DNA of 6,295 nt from CAG-791 sp045113775 (GTDB lineage: Bacteria; Bacillota; Clostridia; Lachnospirales; Lachnospiraceae): the NCBI GenBank assembly GCA_045113775.1, contig JBGUJH010000122.1, forward strand, positions 1 to 6,295, written 5' to 3'. Shown piece by piece: positions 1 to 6,177 of the stretch. The notes under the pieces were generated by a model. It saw only the letters and a program-made list of their open reading frames with translations, searched no databases and was not told where the DNA came from. The stretch's first letter is position 1, and each line of letters begins with the position of its first letter. The translations under genes were made by a program, and so were the position numbers.

Positions 1-311
1 GTCATGATCCATTTACGCTGCAGGCGGCAGGAGCCGTTCTGAATACGGATGAGAACACTCTCGTTTATAACGGCGAAAAGATCCCTCTTTCCAGAAATGA
101 GTACAGGATCCTGCTGACACTTATGCAGAATAAAAACAAAGTCGTGAGCAGGGAGAAGCTGATGGAGGCTCTGTGGGAAACAGACGCCTTTGTCGATGAG
201 AACACTCTTACGGTCAATATCGGCAGGCTGCGAAAGACCCTGAAAGAAGCCGGGATCAGGGATCTGATCAAGACCAGATTCGGCGTAGGGTACATTCTGG
301 AGGCAGACTGA
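1..311 (+). CDS. OmpR/PhoB-family response regulator, C-terminal part (5' end outside window)
   Basis: The reading frame is open from base 3 and ends in TGA at 309-311, giving about 102 residues. They form a winged-helix DNA-binding domain of the OmpR/PhoB type: a short beta-rich start (LVYNGEKIPLSRNEYRILL), a helix with VVSREKLMEALW, the recognition helix around ENTLTVNIGRLRKTL, and the wing hairpin ending in TRFGVGYILEAD. The receiver domain with its phospho-accepting Asp lies upstream of the window. The stop codon overlaps the kinase start by one base (TGATG), so the two are one operon and cognate partners. Because a Bce-type ABC transporter follows, this is most likely a BceR-like activator of that transporter; this is an inference from context. 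The internal ATG at 123 is not a gene start, since the domain clearly begins before it. Confidence 0.93.
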   Translation, partial: HDPFTLQAAGAVLNTDENTLVYNGEKIPLSRNEYRILLTLMQNKNKVVSREKLMEALWETDAFVDENTLTVNIGRLRKTLKEAGIRDLIKTRFGVGYILEAD

Positions 312-1273
312 TGTCGCTGTTTAACAGTTATCTGAGATCGCGAATCAAAGCAATCGCGGTATGCATTGCTGTCATCTGTATTTTTTCGGCTTCTTATCTG
401 CTGTTCGATATGCCGGTGATCGTGACCCTGTATCCGCTGACGCTCAGCTTACTGGTATGCGTAATTGCTGCAGCCTTTGATTTTGGGGCATACTGCATGC
501 GCCACAACAAGCTGATCCGGAATGAGAGACCGGTCCCGGCGGATCAGATCGAGTCAGATTATCAGAAGATCATCGCAGACCTTGAAGATGAAGCAGAACG
601 ATCAGCGAGGCGAGCAACGGAAAAGTTCAGCGATATGGTGGAGTACTATACTATATGGGCGCACCAGATCAAGACTCCTATTGCGGCGATGCGGCTGACG
701 CTGCAGTCTGAGGACACGGAAACAGCCCGGAGACTCAGCGGAGACCTGAACAGGATCGAAGAGTATGTTGAAATGGTCCTCACATACCTCAGGCTGGATT
801 CGGACGATACAGACTATCTGATCAGAGAGTATGATCTTGATGAGATCATAAAGCCGGCGGTCCGCAAGTTCGCAAGAGAGTTCATCCTTAAAAAGCTGTC
901 TCTTGACTACGCCCCGACCGGGTATACTGTCCTGACAGATGAGAAATGGCTGTCTTTTGTCATAGAACAGATCATCTCCAATGCTGTAAAGTACACGTCG
1001 GAGGGCGGTGTCAAAATATACATGGATGAGACAGGTGTTCTGTGCATCAGGGATACCGGCATCGGCATATGCGCTGAAGACCTGCCGCGTATATTTGAAA
1101 ACGGATATACCGGGTTCAACGGACGCGAGGACAAGAGAGCAAGCGGGATAGGCCTTTACCTGTGTAAGAGGATCGCGGATAATCTCGGGCACGGAATCAG
1201 CGTCGAATCTGTTCCGGGAGAAGGAACTACGGTCAGACTGGATCTGAGAAAGCATGATCTTGGCGTGGAGTGA
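311..1273 (+). CDS. BceS-like intramembrane-sensing histidine kinase
   Basis: This 320-residue sensor kinase has two hydrophobic segments (about residues 13-32 and 36-60) joined by only a few residues. It therefore has no real extracellular sensor domain, which is the hallmark of intramembrane-sensing kinases. The cytoplasmic part contains the H-box WAHQIKTPIAAM with phospho-acceptor His118, an N-box (SNAVKY, Asn near 224), a G1 box DTGIG (248-252), an F-box region around IFENGYTGFNGR (261-272) and a G2 box SGIGLYLCK (278-286). All catalytic motifs are intact. The start ATG overlaps the regulator stop by one base, and GGAGG at 299-303 sits 7 bases upstream. Kinases of this group generally take their signal from the partner ABC permease rather than binding the drug, and the transporter encoded just downstream is the obvious partner. 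Calling the system bacitracin-specific would go beyond the sequence. Confidence 0.94.
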   Translation: MSLFNSYLRSRIKAIAVCIAVICIFSASYLLFDMPVIVTLYPLTLSLLVCVIAAAFDFGAYCMRHNKLIRNERPVPADQIESDYQKIIADLEDEAERSARRATEKFSDMVEYYTIWAHQIKTPIAAMRLTLQSEDTETARRLSGDLNRIEEYVEMVLTYLRLDSDDTDYLIREYDLDEIIKPAVRKFAREFILKKLSLDYAPTGYTVLTDEKWLSFVIEQIISNAVKYTSEGGVKIYMDETGVLCIRDTGIGICAEDLPRIFENGYTGFNGREDKRASGIGLYLCKRIADNLGHGISVESVPGEGTTVRLDLRKHDLGVE

Positions 1274-1318
1274 ACGAGGATACGCCGCCGCAAATGAACA
1301 AGGATACGCCGCCGCAAA
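1271..1318 (+). repeat. 24-bp tandem duplication (two copies)
   Basis: Two adjacent 24-base units (1271-1294 and 1295-1318) share the core AGGATACGCCGCCGCAAA and differ at one base (G1276 versus A1300). The first unit begins with the TGA stop of the kinase gene and the second ends three bases before the putative regulator box. It may be a simple slippage duplication. The unit length is a multiple of three, so it encodes an eight-residue repeat (N-E/K-D-T-P-P-Q-M) in one frame, but no ribosome binding site supports translation. Confidence 0.9.
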
Positions 1319-1320
1319 TG

Positions 1321-1345
1321 TGACATGATTGTAAGAAGTATGTAA
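1321..1345 (+). promoter_or_regulatory. Putative BceR-type response-regulator box
   Basis: TGACA-TGAT-TGTAA (1321-1334) fits the inverted-repeat pattern TnACA-N4-TGTAA that I recall for BceR-like regulators. A further TGTAA follows at 1341-1345, 11 bases (one helical turn) after the first, as is common for OmpR-family direct repeats. The site lies about 45-70 bases before the inferred transcription start of the ABC operon, the expected place for an activator. The pattern match is seen in the sequence; binding is inferred. Confidence 0.6.
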
Positions 1346-1379
1346 GCAGATTCAATGGAATGGATCTGCTTCTGTTTTT
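1344..1379 (+). terminator. Probable Rho-independent terminator after the regulator-kinase operon
   Basis: AAGCAGAT (1344-1351) pairs with ATCTGCTT (1364-1371). The stem extends inward by one G-T wobble and one C-G pair to 10 bp around an 8-base loop. It is followed by CTG and five Ts (1375-1379). The stem is not especially GC-rich, so it may terminate only partly. It overlaps the inferred promoter of the ABC genes. Confidence 0.55.
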
Positions 1380-1384
1380 ATACT
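1356..1384 (+). promoter_or_regulatory. Candidate sigma-A promoter of the ABC transporter operon
   Basis: A -10 candidate TATACT (1379-1384, 5/6 to consensus) lies 17 bases after a weak -35 candidate TGGAAT (1356-1361, 3/6). A good -10 with a poor -35 behind an activator-type box fits a promoter that needs its response regulator. A start near 1391 would leave a leader of about 30 bases. The -35 is low confidence. Confidence 0.45.
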
Positions 1385-1403
1385 GTGTTTATCAGTTCAA
1401 AAC

Positions 1404-1410
1404 AGGAGGT
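1404..1410 (+). promoter_or_regulatory. Ribosome binding site that fixes the ATPase start
   Basis: AGGAGGT ends 10 bases before ATG 1421. This supports ATG 1421 over the in-frame ATG at 1355, which lies inside the hairpin and promoter region and has no ribosome binding site. Confidence 0.85.
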
Positions 1411-1420
1411 CATAACAGTA

Positions 1421-2185
1421 ATGAGTCTGCTTGAAGCGAAGGGAATCAGGAAGATCTATAAGACGCGCTTTGGAGGCGCAGCTGTAGAAGCGCTGAAAAA
1501 CGTCAATTTCTCAGTCGAAAAGGGCGAGTACGTCGCGATCATGGGAGAATCGGGCAGCGGCAAGACTACCCTGCTAAACATCATAGCCGCGCTGGATAAA
1601 TCTACGGAAGGCACGGTCACACTTGATGGAATGAAGCTCAATTCTGTAAAGGACAGCGAGATCGCGAGATTCCGCCGTGAAAATCTGGGGTTCGTGTTTC
1701 AGGATTTTAACCTGCTTGATACGTTTACGCTTGAAGACAACATCTATCTTCCGCTCGTCCTGTCCGGAATGAAGCCGTCAGAAATGCAGAGACGCCTTGA
1801 TGCGCTGGCGGCTCCGCTGGGCATCAGTGAACTGCTCAAGAAGTACCCCTACGAAGTATCCGGCGGACAAAAGCAAAGGGCGGCAGTTGCGAGAGCGCTG
1901 ATCACGGATCCCCGCATCATATTGGCGGATGAGCCTACAGGAGCCCTTGACTCCAAATCATCAGACGAACTGCTTGACCTTTTCGCGAAGGTAAATCATA
2001 TGGGCCACACTATTCTCATGGTCACACATTCCGCCAAGGCGGCAAGCAGAGCGTCGCGGGTGATGTTCATCAGGGACGGCGTGGTTTTCCATCAGATCTA
2101 CAAGGGGGAAGCGACGGATCAGCAGATGTATCAGAAGATCAGCGATACGCTTACGCTTCTGGCGCAGGGAGGTGAGAGACGGTGA
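1421..2185 (+). CDS. BceA-like ABC transporter ATP-binding protein
   Basis: This 254-residue ATPase has every motif of an active nucleotide-binding domain: Walker A GESGSGKTT (42-50), Q-loop Gln94 in VFQDFN, signature VSGGQKQR (146-153), Walker B IILADEP (166-172), D-loop ALDS (175-178) and switch His203 in VTHS. Length and sequence match the MacB/LolD-like subfamily, which pairs with FtsX-type permeases in peptide-resistance transporters. It would energise the permease encoded next at the cytoplasmic face of the membrane. The TGA stop (2183-2185) overlaps the GTG start of the permease by three bases, so the two are translationally coupled. Expression is probably induced by the upstream two-component system through the box at 1321-1345. 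The substrate cannot be read from the ATPase. Confidence 0.95.
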   Translation: MSLLEAKGIRKIYKTRFGGAAVEALKNVNFSVEKGEYVAIMGESGSGKTTLLNIIAALDKSTEGTVTLDGMKLNSVKDSEIARFRRENLGFVFQDFNLLDTFTLEDNIYLPLVLSGMKPSEMQRRLDALAAPLGISELLKKYPYEVSGGQKQRAAVARALITDPRIILADEPTGALDSKSSDELLDLFAKVNHMGHTILMVTHSAKAASRASRVMFIRDGVVFHQIYKGEATDQQMYQKISDTLTLLAQGGERR

Positions 2186-4212
2186 AGGCAGGCTTTTATA
2201 TGAGTCTCGCTGTATCGGGAATGAAGAAGAACGGAAGGCTGTATGTGCCTTATCTTGTGACATGCATTATGATGGCCGCAGTATATTACATTCTCCACTT
2301 CCTCGGGAACTCAGGGATCATGGATGGAATGCCGGGCGGTCACACTGCATCGGATATGATGCAGATGGGTACATACATCATGGCGCTGTTCGGGACGATC
2401 TTTCTTCTCTATACGCAGTCAACACTTATAAAAGGGAGAAAGAAGGAATTCGGGCTCTACAGCATACTCGGCATGAACAGATTCAACCTGGGAAGGGTCC
2501 TTATTCACGAGACGATCATTACATGGGCAATGGCGCTGGGCGGAGGTCTGGCCGCAGGCATCGGCCTTTCCAAGCTGGCGGAATTGGGATTTACAAAGAT
2601 GATCGAAATACCGGTGAGGTATACTTTTTCAATCCCTGCCGGTTCAGTGATGATGACGATCGCGACGTACACCAGTATCTTTGTGCTGATATTCCTCAAT
2701 TCGATCAGGCAGATCGGTCTTGCGAGTCCTATCGAGCTTGTGACGGCAGACAGAGCAGGAGAAAAGCCTCCCAGATCGAATTGGGCTGTCGGATGCCTTG
2801 GAATTGTCTTTCTCGGAGCAGGTTATTACATTGCGCTCAGGATCGAACAGCCGATGGCGGCGCTCATGTGGTTCTTTGCAGCCGTGGTCCTGATCATGAT
2901 CGGCACGTATCTGCTTCTGATCGCCGGCTCGGTGATCCTGTGCAGGATGCTGCAGAAGAATAAGAATTATTACTACCAAACGAACCATTTTGTCTCGGTT
3001 TCATCGATGGCATACAGGATGAAGAGAAACGGAGCAGGGCTCGCGTCGATCTGCATACTGCTGACGATGATCCTGGTCATGATGTCGTCGACTTCGGCCC
3101 TTTATACAGGGGCGGACCAATGCCTGAACGTGCGCTATCCTAATGAGATCGGAGCCTTTGCCTGCAAATACGGGTATGATGAAGATCTTGAACAGCTCGG
3201 TAAAAAACTGGATGAGGACCTGAAGTCCGTTGCAAAGGAACACGGCGCAGTCGTGACGAACAATAAGACTTACTATCAGTGGTCTGTCAGCGGGTATTTT
3301 GACAACAGCAAGCTCGATATTACGCTCAATTCCAAGAGCAATCTTGCGTTCGTCAATTATGATAAAGTCGCGCAGATCATCTTTATAGATGTTGATGTAT
3401 ACAACAGGGTGTTCGGCTATAACGAGACCGTGGCTCCGGGAGAGGCTCTGGTCGGTACCGCCAAGAAGATTCCGATCGGCGAAGTGATAACGATTGGTGA
3501 TGTCCCTTTCAAAGTCACGAAAAGGATCGATGACAGCATAGGGGAGATAGATCCCGCTGCAGTAGTATCAGCTTCCCCGGGAATTTTCATGATCGTAAAC
3601 GACGCGAACAGCATTGCAAAGAATTATATCAAGTATACAGATTATGACGGCGAACCAATGCTGGCGTGGTTCTGGGACTGCAGATTCGACACCGGCCTCG
3701 ACGAGTCCGGCCAAATAGAACTTGCAGAAACACTGGACAGGACCATCTGCAATGAACTGGAAGGCTTAGGGTTCTCGAACATGTATTGCGAAAGCCATGA
3801 GGCAGAACGCGGCGACTTCGTGGGCACATTCGGCGGCCTGTTCTTCCTCGGTATCATGCTGAGCATCATTTTCCTGGTCTCCTGTGTGGTGATCATGTAC
3901 TATAAGCAGGTGTCTGAGGGCTTCGAAGACCAGGCGAGGTTCGGGATCATGCAGAAGGTCGGCATGACCAAGGAAGAAATTCGGAAAAGCATCGATTCTC
4001 AAATGCTCACAGTGTTTGCAATCCCGATCATCTTCGCCTGCATCCATCTGGCAGTTGTGCTGCCGATCGTCAATAAGCTTCTGATGCTGTTCGGGCTGTT
4101 CGATATGCCGCGCCTGATGATAAGTGCGGGGGTCTGTGTTTTGATCTGCGGAGCGCTTTATGCAGTCATCTACAGACTTACGTCGAATGCATATTACAGG
4201 ATCGTGTCTTAG
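2182..4212 (+). CDS. BceB-like FtsX-family ABC permease with large extracytoplasmic domain
   Basis: This is a 676-residue membrane protein with the ten-helix layout of BceB-type permeases. Hydrophobic segments lie near residues 22-42, 62-82, 108-130, 152-174, 203-219, 227-253 and 288-307. A mainly hydrophilic domain of about 240 residues (308-548) follows, then three helices near 550-574, 608-630 and 646-666. In this family the large domain between helices 7 and 8 is outside the membrane and gives peptide-antibiotic specificity. The permease also acts as the sensor for its partner kinase. FtsX-like segments include GRKKEFGLYSILGM (85-98) and FGIMQKVGMTKEEIRKS (587-603). GTG 2182 is preferred because AGGGAGGTG (2166-2174) is well placed; ATG at residue 7 is the alternative. 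The reading frame is intact, but the TAG stop abuts a truncated antiporter, so the last few residues could have been set by a rearrangement. Confidence 0.93.
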   Translation: MKAGFYMSLAVSGMKKNGRLYVPYLVTCIMMAAVYYILHFLGNSGIMDGMPGGHTASDMMQMGTYIMALFGTIFLLYTQSTLIKGRKKEFGLYSILGMNRFNLGRVLIHETIITWAMALGGGLAAGIGLSKLAELGFTKMIEIPVRYTFSIPAGSVMMTIATYTSIFVLIFLNSIRQIGLASPIELVTADRAGEKPPRSNWAVGCLGIVFLGAGYYIALRIEQPMAALMWFFAAVVLIMIGTYLLLIAGSVILCRMLQKNKNYYYQTNHFVSVSSMAYRMKRNGAGLASICILLTMILVMMSSTSALYTGADQCLNVRYPNEIGAFACKYGYDEDLEQLGKKLDEDLKSVAKEHGAVVTNNKTYYQWSVSGYFDNSKLDITLNSKSNLAFVNYDKVAQIIFIDVDVYNRVFGYNETVAPGEALVGTAKKIPIGEVITIGDVPFKVTKRIDDSIGEIDPAAVVSASPGIFMIVNDANSIAKNYIKYTDYDGEPMLAWFWDCRFDTGLDESGQIELAETLDRTICNELEGLGFSNMYCESHEAERGDFVGTFGGLFFLGIMLSIIFLVSCVVIMYYKQVSEGFEDQARFGIMQKVGMTKEEIRKSIDSQMLTVFAIPIIFACIHLAVVLPIVNKLLMLFGLFDMPRLMISAGVCVLICGALYAVIYRLTSNAYYRIVS

Positions 4213-5186
4213 GGCTGCATTTCCTGCTGGGACCGGAAGTACTTCCTTTACCTGTCGCGATCACGCTGGGAGCGATCGCTTCAGCGACAGCCCCCGCAGC
4301 GACGTTGATGGTAGTCAGACAGTATAAGGCAAAGGGCGCGGTGACGGATCTTCTGCTTCCGATCGTTGCGCTGGACGACGCAGTCGGACTGGTCGTGTTC
4401 TCGGTCTCTTTTGGCATAGCGCAGGCTATAGCCGGCGGCACTCTGGACATTGTTTCCGTAATCATTGATCCGCTGCTGGAGATCGTGTTCTCACTGATCC
4501 TTGGCGCGATCATGGGAACGCTCCTGACGGTTCTGGAGAAATTGTTCTTCTCCAACTCCAACCGCCTGTCCCTGACAATTTCTTTCGTGATCATGACGAT
4601 CGCGATGGCATCGAGAGAGTTCGAGCTCGGAGGAGGCGTGAAGATCGGGTTTTCCCCGCTTCTGGTCTGCATGATGCTGGGAACAGTATTTTGCAATTTC
4701 AGCGAGTACTCCGTGGATATCATGGACCGCTCCTCCAAATGGACAGCACCGCTTTACGCGCTTTTCTTCGTGCTGTCCGGCGCGGAGCTGGACCTGGGCG
4801 TTTTCCGGTATCCTGCGACCATATTGATCGGTGTCGTATATATTCTTACGAGGTGCATCGGCAAATATACAGGCGCGCTGCTTGGCAGCTCCCTTATGAA
4901 CTGCAGTGAGACGGTACGCAGGTATCTGGGAATTACTCTGTTCCCGCAGGCCGGCGTGGCGCTGGGGATGGTCGTCACGGCCCAGGCGCTTGGCGCACAG
5001 ATGGGCGGCCTGGTCCGCAACATCGTCCTCTTCAGTGTGCTGGTCTATGAGCTGGCCGGCCCGCAGATGACAAGAATGGCGCTGACGAGCGCGGGCGAGA
5101 TCAAGGCCGGCGCAAGTGACGCCGGCAACAGAGCGCGCTTCGAGAAGAAGGAGAAGATATCCGGGATGCGTGTGAAGAAGGCGTGA
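4213..5186 (+). pseudogene. 5'-truncated CPA2-type cation:proton antiporter
   Basis: The frame ending in TGA at 5184-5186 encodes about 324 residues of a Na+/H+ exchanger-family membrane protein. Recognisable parts are ITLGAIASATAPAATLMVVR, VALDDAVGL with the paired Asp residues of electrogenic CPA2 antiporters (codons 4374-4379), ELDLGVFRYPA, and FPQAGVALGMVV. Antiporter-like coding starts at once after the permease stop (LHFLLG from 4215). The usual first helices, about 130 residues by my memory of a family near 400 residues, are absent. No start codon with a ribosome binding site exists: TTG 4305 and ATG 4308 lie inside the conserved core. I therefore call it a remnant left by a deletion or rearrangement, probably not functional. 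The C-terminal tail after TSAGEIK is charged and may also be altered at a second junction. The alternatives are a chimeric assembly or a short protein translated by read-through. Confidence 0.75.
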
Positions 5187-5187
5187 A

Positions 5188-5237
5188 GCCGCAAGAGAAA
5201 AGTTCATGGAGTATGGCTATGAAAACGCTTCCATGCG
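5188..5237 (+). pseudogene. Duplicated 5' fragment of the tetR gene
   Basis: Bases 5191-5237 match 5368-5414 inside the downstream tetR gene at 44 of 47 positions. The fragment encodes AREKFMEYGYENASMR, against AREEFMEYGYENASMR in the intact gene; the other two differences are synonymous. Weaker similarity continues a few codons upstream, across the antiporter TGA. If the T at 5184 is treated as a one-base insertion, ATG 5166 would read MRVKKAEAAREKFMEYG, which looks like a normal TetR amino terminus. Similarity stops at about 5237, just before the tetR promoter. It is best explained as the relic of a second, related tetR gene or of an imperfect local duplication. Confidence 0.8.
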
Positions 5238-5259
5238 TTTCCGGGTTTTCTTTTCAAAC

Positions 5260-5288
5260 TTGACGCTGTTAGCTAATTGTGTTAGCAT
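5260..5288 (+). promoter_or_regulatory. Sigma-A promoter of tetR
   Basis: TTGACG (5260-5265, 5/6 to the -35 consensus) and TAGCAT (5283-5288, 4/6 to the -10) are separated by 17 bases. Transcription would start near 5295, about 28 bases before the GTG start. The spacer and -10 overlap GTTAGC repeats, giving the geometry of a repressible, autoregulated promoter. Confidence 0.7.
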
Positions 5289-5308
5289 GATGGTTAGATT
5301 AAGCTAAC
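5268..5308 (+). promoter_or_regulatory. Operator array in the tetR promoter (GTTAGC repeats)
   Basis: Three direct copies of GTTAG(C/A) start at 5268, 5281 and 5293, and an inverted GCTAAC closes the array at 5303-5308. TTAGCTAA (5269-5276) is a perfect palindrome in the promoter spacer. GTTAGATTAAGCTAAC (5293-5308) is a 16-base palindrome with one mismatched pair, placed at or just after the expected start site. The same motifs recur before the exporter gene at 6160-6192, so the adjacent TetR protein is the likely ligand. Binding is inferred. Confidence 0.7.
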
Positions 5309-5322
5309 GAGCGGAGGGAATC

Positions 5323-5931
5323 GTGCCGAAAGATAAAACAGTGACCCATATAAAAGTCCTTGCAGCGGCAAGAGAAGAGTTCATGGAGTATGGCTATGAG
5401 AATGCTTCCATGCGCCGTATCGGGCAGCGCTGCGATATGACGGCAGCCGGCCTTTACCGGCACTGTAAGGATAAGGCAGGCCTGTTCGGCGAACTGGTCT
5501 CACCTTCCATCGAAAAGATCGACGCGTGGATTGAGGCACATATCAACCGGAGCATGCAGACTATGGAAAACGACGCCATAGACCTGTGGAAGGATTCAGA
5601 GATCGATATGATGCGGGACCTGATCTATCCCAACATGGAGGAATACCGGCTTCTGCTGACAAAGGCACAGGGTTCTCCGTACGAGAACTATCTTCACGAC
5701 CTGACGCAAAAGCGACAGGAGAAGATGCTTTCTTTTCTGCCGCTGCTTCAGGAAAAGGGATATGTTCCGCATATGATCGACGCGAAAGAAATGCATCTTC
5801 TTCTGAGCGCATATACGACGGCTTTGTTTGAGCCGGTCATTCACGGATATACGGAGGAAGAAGCGTACCGGTGCTCGGAAATGCTGGAAGAGTTTTTTCT
5901 CCCGGGCTGGAAACAGTTGTTAGGTTTCTGA
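5323..5931 (+). CDS. TetR/AcrR-family transcriptional regulator
   Basis: This 202-residue protein has a typical TetR N-terminal domain. Helix 1 is around ITHIKVLAAAREEFMEYGY-like positions 8-25 (the gene reads VTHIKVL at 7-13), followed by a helix-turn-helix over about 27-46 with the recognition segment TAAGLYRHCKDKAGLF (40-55). The remaining residues form a helical ligand and dimer domain (about 60-200) that cannot be assigned a ligand. The start is GTG 5323, with GGAGGG at 5313-5318 four bases before it (slightly short spacing). The promoter at 5260-5288 and the operator repeats over it predict autorepression. The same repeats before the exporter gene at 6209 predict that the main role is derepression of that exporter. 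The stop at 5929-5931 lies only a few bases before a structured palindromic element. Part of the 5' coding region is duplicated upstream at 5191-5237. Confidence 0.93.
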   Translation: MPKDKTVTHIKVLAAAREEFMEYGYENASMRRIGQRCDMTAAGLYRHCKDKAGLFGELVSPSIEKIDAWIEAHINRSMQTMENDAIDLWKDSEIDMMRDLIYPNMEEYRLLLTKAQGSPYENYLHDLTQKRQEKMLSFLPLLQEKGYVPHMIDAKEMHLLLSAYTTALFEPVIHGYTEEEAYRCSEMLEEFFLPGWKQLLGF

Positions 5932-5935
5932 TAAT

Positions 5936-6089
5936 TATTCAGCACCCCGGAAAAATGATCAAAATAAGGACCGGGGAGCTCGCTCACCGGAACGTTTTTG
6001 ATCGTTTTTCCGGGGCGGACAAGACGCGTAGCGTCTCTGGACGCCCACAGTCCCGAATGCGGAGCATTTGGGACGTGGGGTGCTGAATA
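5936..6089 (+). repeat. TA-flanked palindromic element (MITE- or REP-like)
   Basis: TTCAGCACCCC (5938-5948) and its inverse GGGGTGCTGAA (6077-6087) bound a 150-bp interval, with TA immediately outside each end (5936-5937 and 6088-6089), as expected after insertion of an IS630/Tc1-type element at TA. Inside are a stem of about 20 bp with one G-T wobble, pairing 5945-5964 with 5996-6015 and enclosing a CCGG...CCGG mini-hairpin (5971-5990); AGACGC-GTA-GCGTCT (6022-6036); and GTCCCGAATGC/GCATTTGGGAC (6050-6060 with 6064-6074), extended by CCCAC/GTGGG (6044-6048 with 6075-6079). The internal stems compete with the terminal stem, so alternative folds are possible. There is no transposase gene and no supported coding sequence. 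Identity as a mobile element is inferred; a structured RNA is the alternative. Confidence 0.65.
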
Positions 6090-6118
6090 GTCACGGTTTT
6101 TGAATAGCAAATGTAAAC

Positions 6119-6150
6119 CGCCTGTCTCTTAATGGGACAGGCGATGCGTT
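6119..6150 (+). terminator. Rho-independent terminator (tetR transcript)
   Basis: CGCCTGTCTC (6119-6128) pairs with GGGACAGGCG (6134-6143) in a 10-bp stem with one G-T wobble and a five-base loop TTAAT. An A-rich stretch precedes it and a moderately T-rich GCGTTTGTT follows. The T-tract is interrupted, so efficiency is uncertain. It separates tetR from the exporter promoter. Confidence 0.6.
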
Positions 6151-6177
6151 TGTTATGGGGTTAGTTAACGCTAATAC
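6150..6177 (+). promoter_or_regulatory. Candidate promoter of the ABC exporter gene
   Basis: TTGTTA (6150-6155, 4/6 to -35) and TAATAC (6172-6177, 3/6 to -10) are 16 bases apart. The hexamers are mediocre, but this is the only reasonable pair between the terminator and the start codon, and it is overlaid by the operator motif. Confidence 0.4.

Noticed and set aside
602..1255. A 217-codon minus-strand frame opposite the kinase gene
   Set aside because: It is a shadow of the kinase frame. The + strand shows all kinase motifs.
1271..1318. Possible CRISPR repeat
   Set aside because: There are only two directly adjacent copies with no spacers, so this is a tandem duplication.
1355..1420. N-terminal extension of the ABC ATPase from ATG 1355
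   Set aside because: It overlaps the hairpin and the candidate promoter and lacks a ribosome binding site. ATG 1421 has AGGAGGT at good spacing, and the protein from there matches the family start.
2172..2963. A 263-codon frame overlapping the permease gene on the same strand
   Set aside because: It is a shifted frame of the permease gene, with low-complexity basic residues and no domain. The permease frame is clearly the real one.
4491..5207. A 238-codon minus-strand frame opposite the antiporter remnant
   Set aside because: Its composition is that of the reverse complement of a membrane protein gene, with no domain and no supported start. The + strand shows conserved antiporter motifs.
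5260..5322. Riboswitch or attenuator in the tetR leader
   Set aside because: The inverted repeats lie mostly within the promoter, before the likely start site. A protein operator explains them better, and no T-tract follows.
6077..6107. Direct repeat TGAATAG at 6084-6090 and 6101-6107
   Set aside because: Seven bases, 17 apart, can occur by chance. It does not match a duplication flanking the element.
5841..6110. Open frames on both strands across the palindromic element (71 to 89 codons)
   Set aside because: They arise from the inverted-repeat structure, overlap the end of tetR and have no ribosome binding site or family resemblance that supports a gene.
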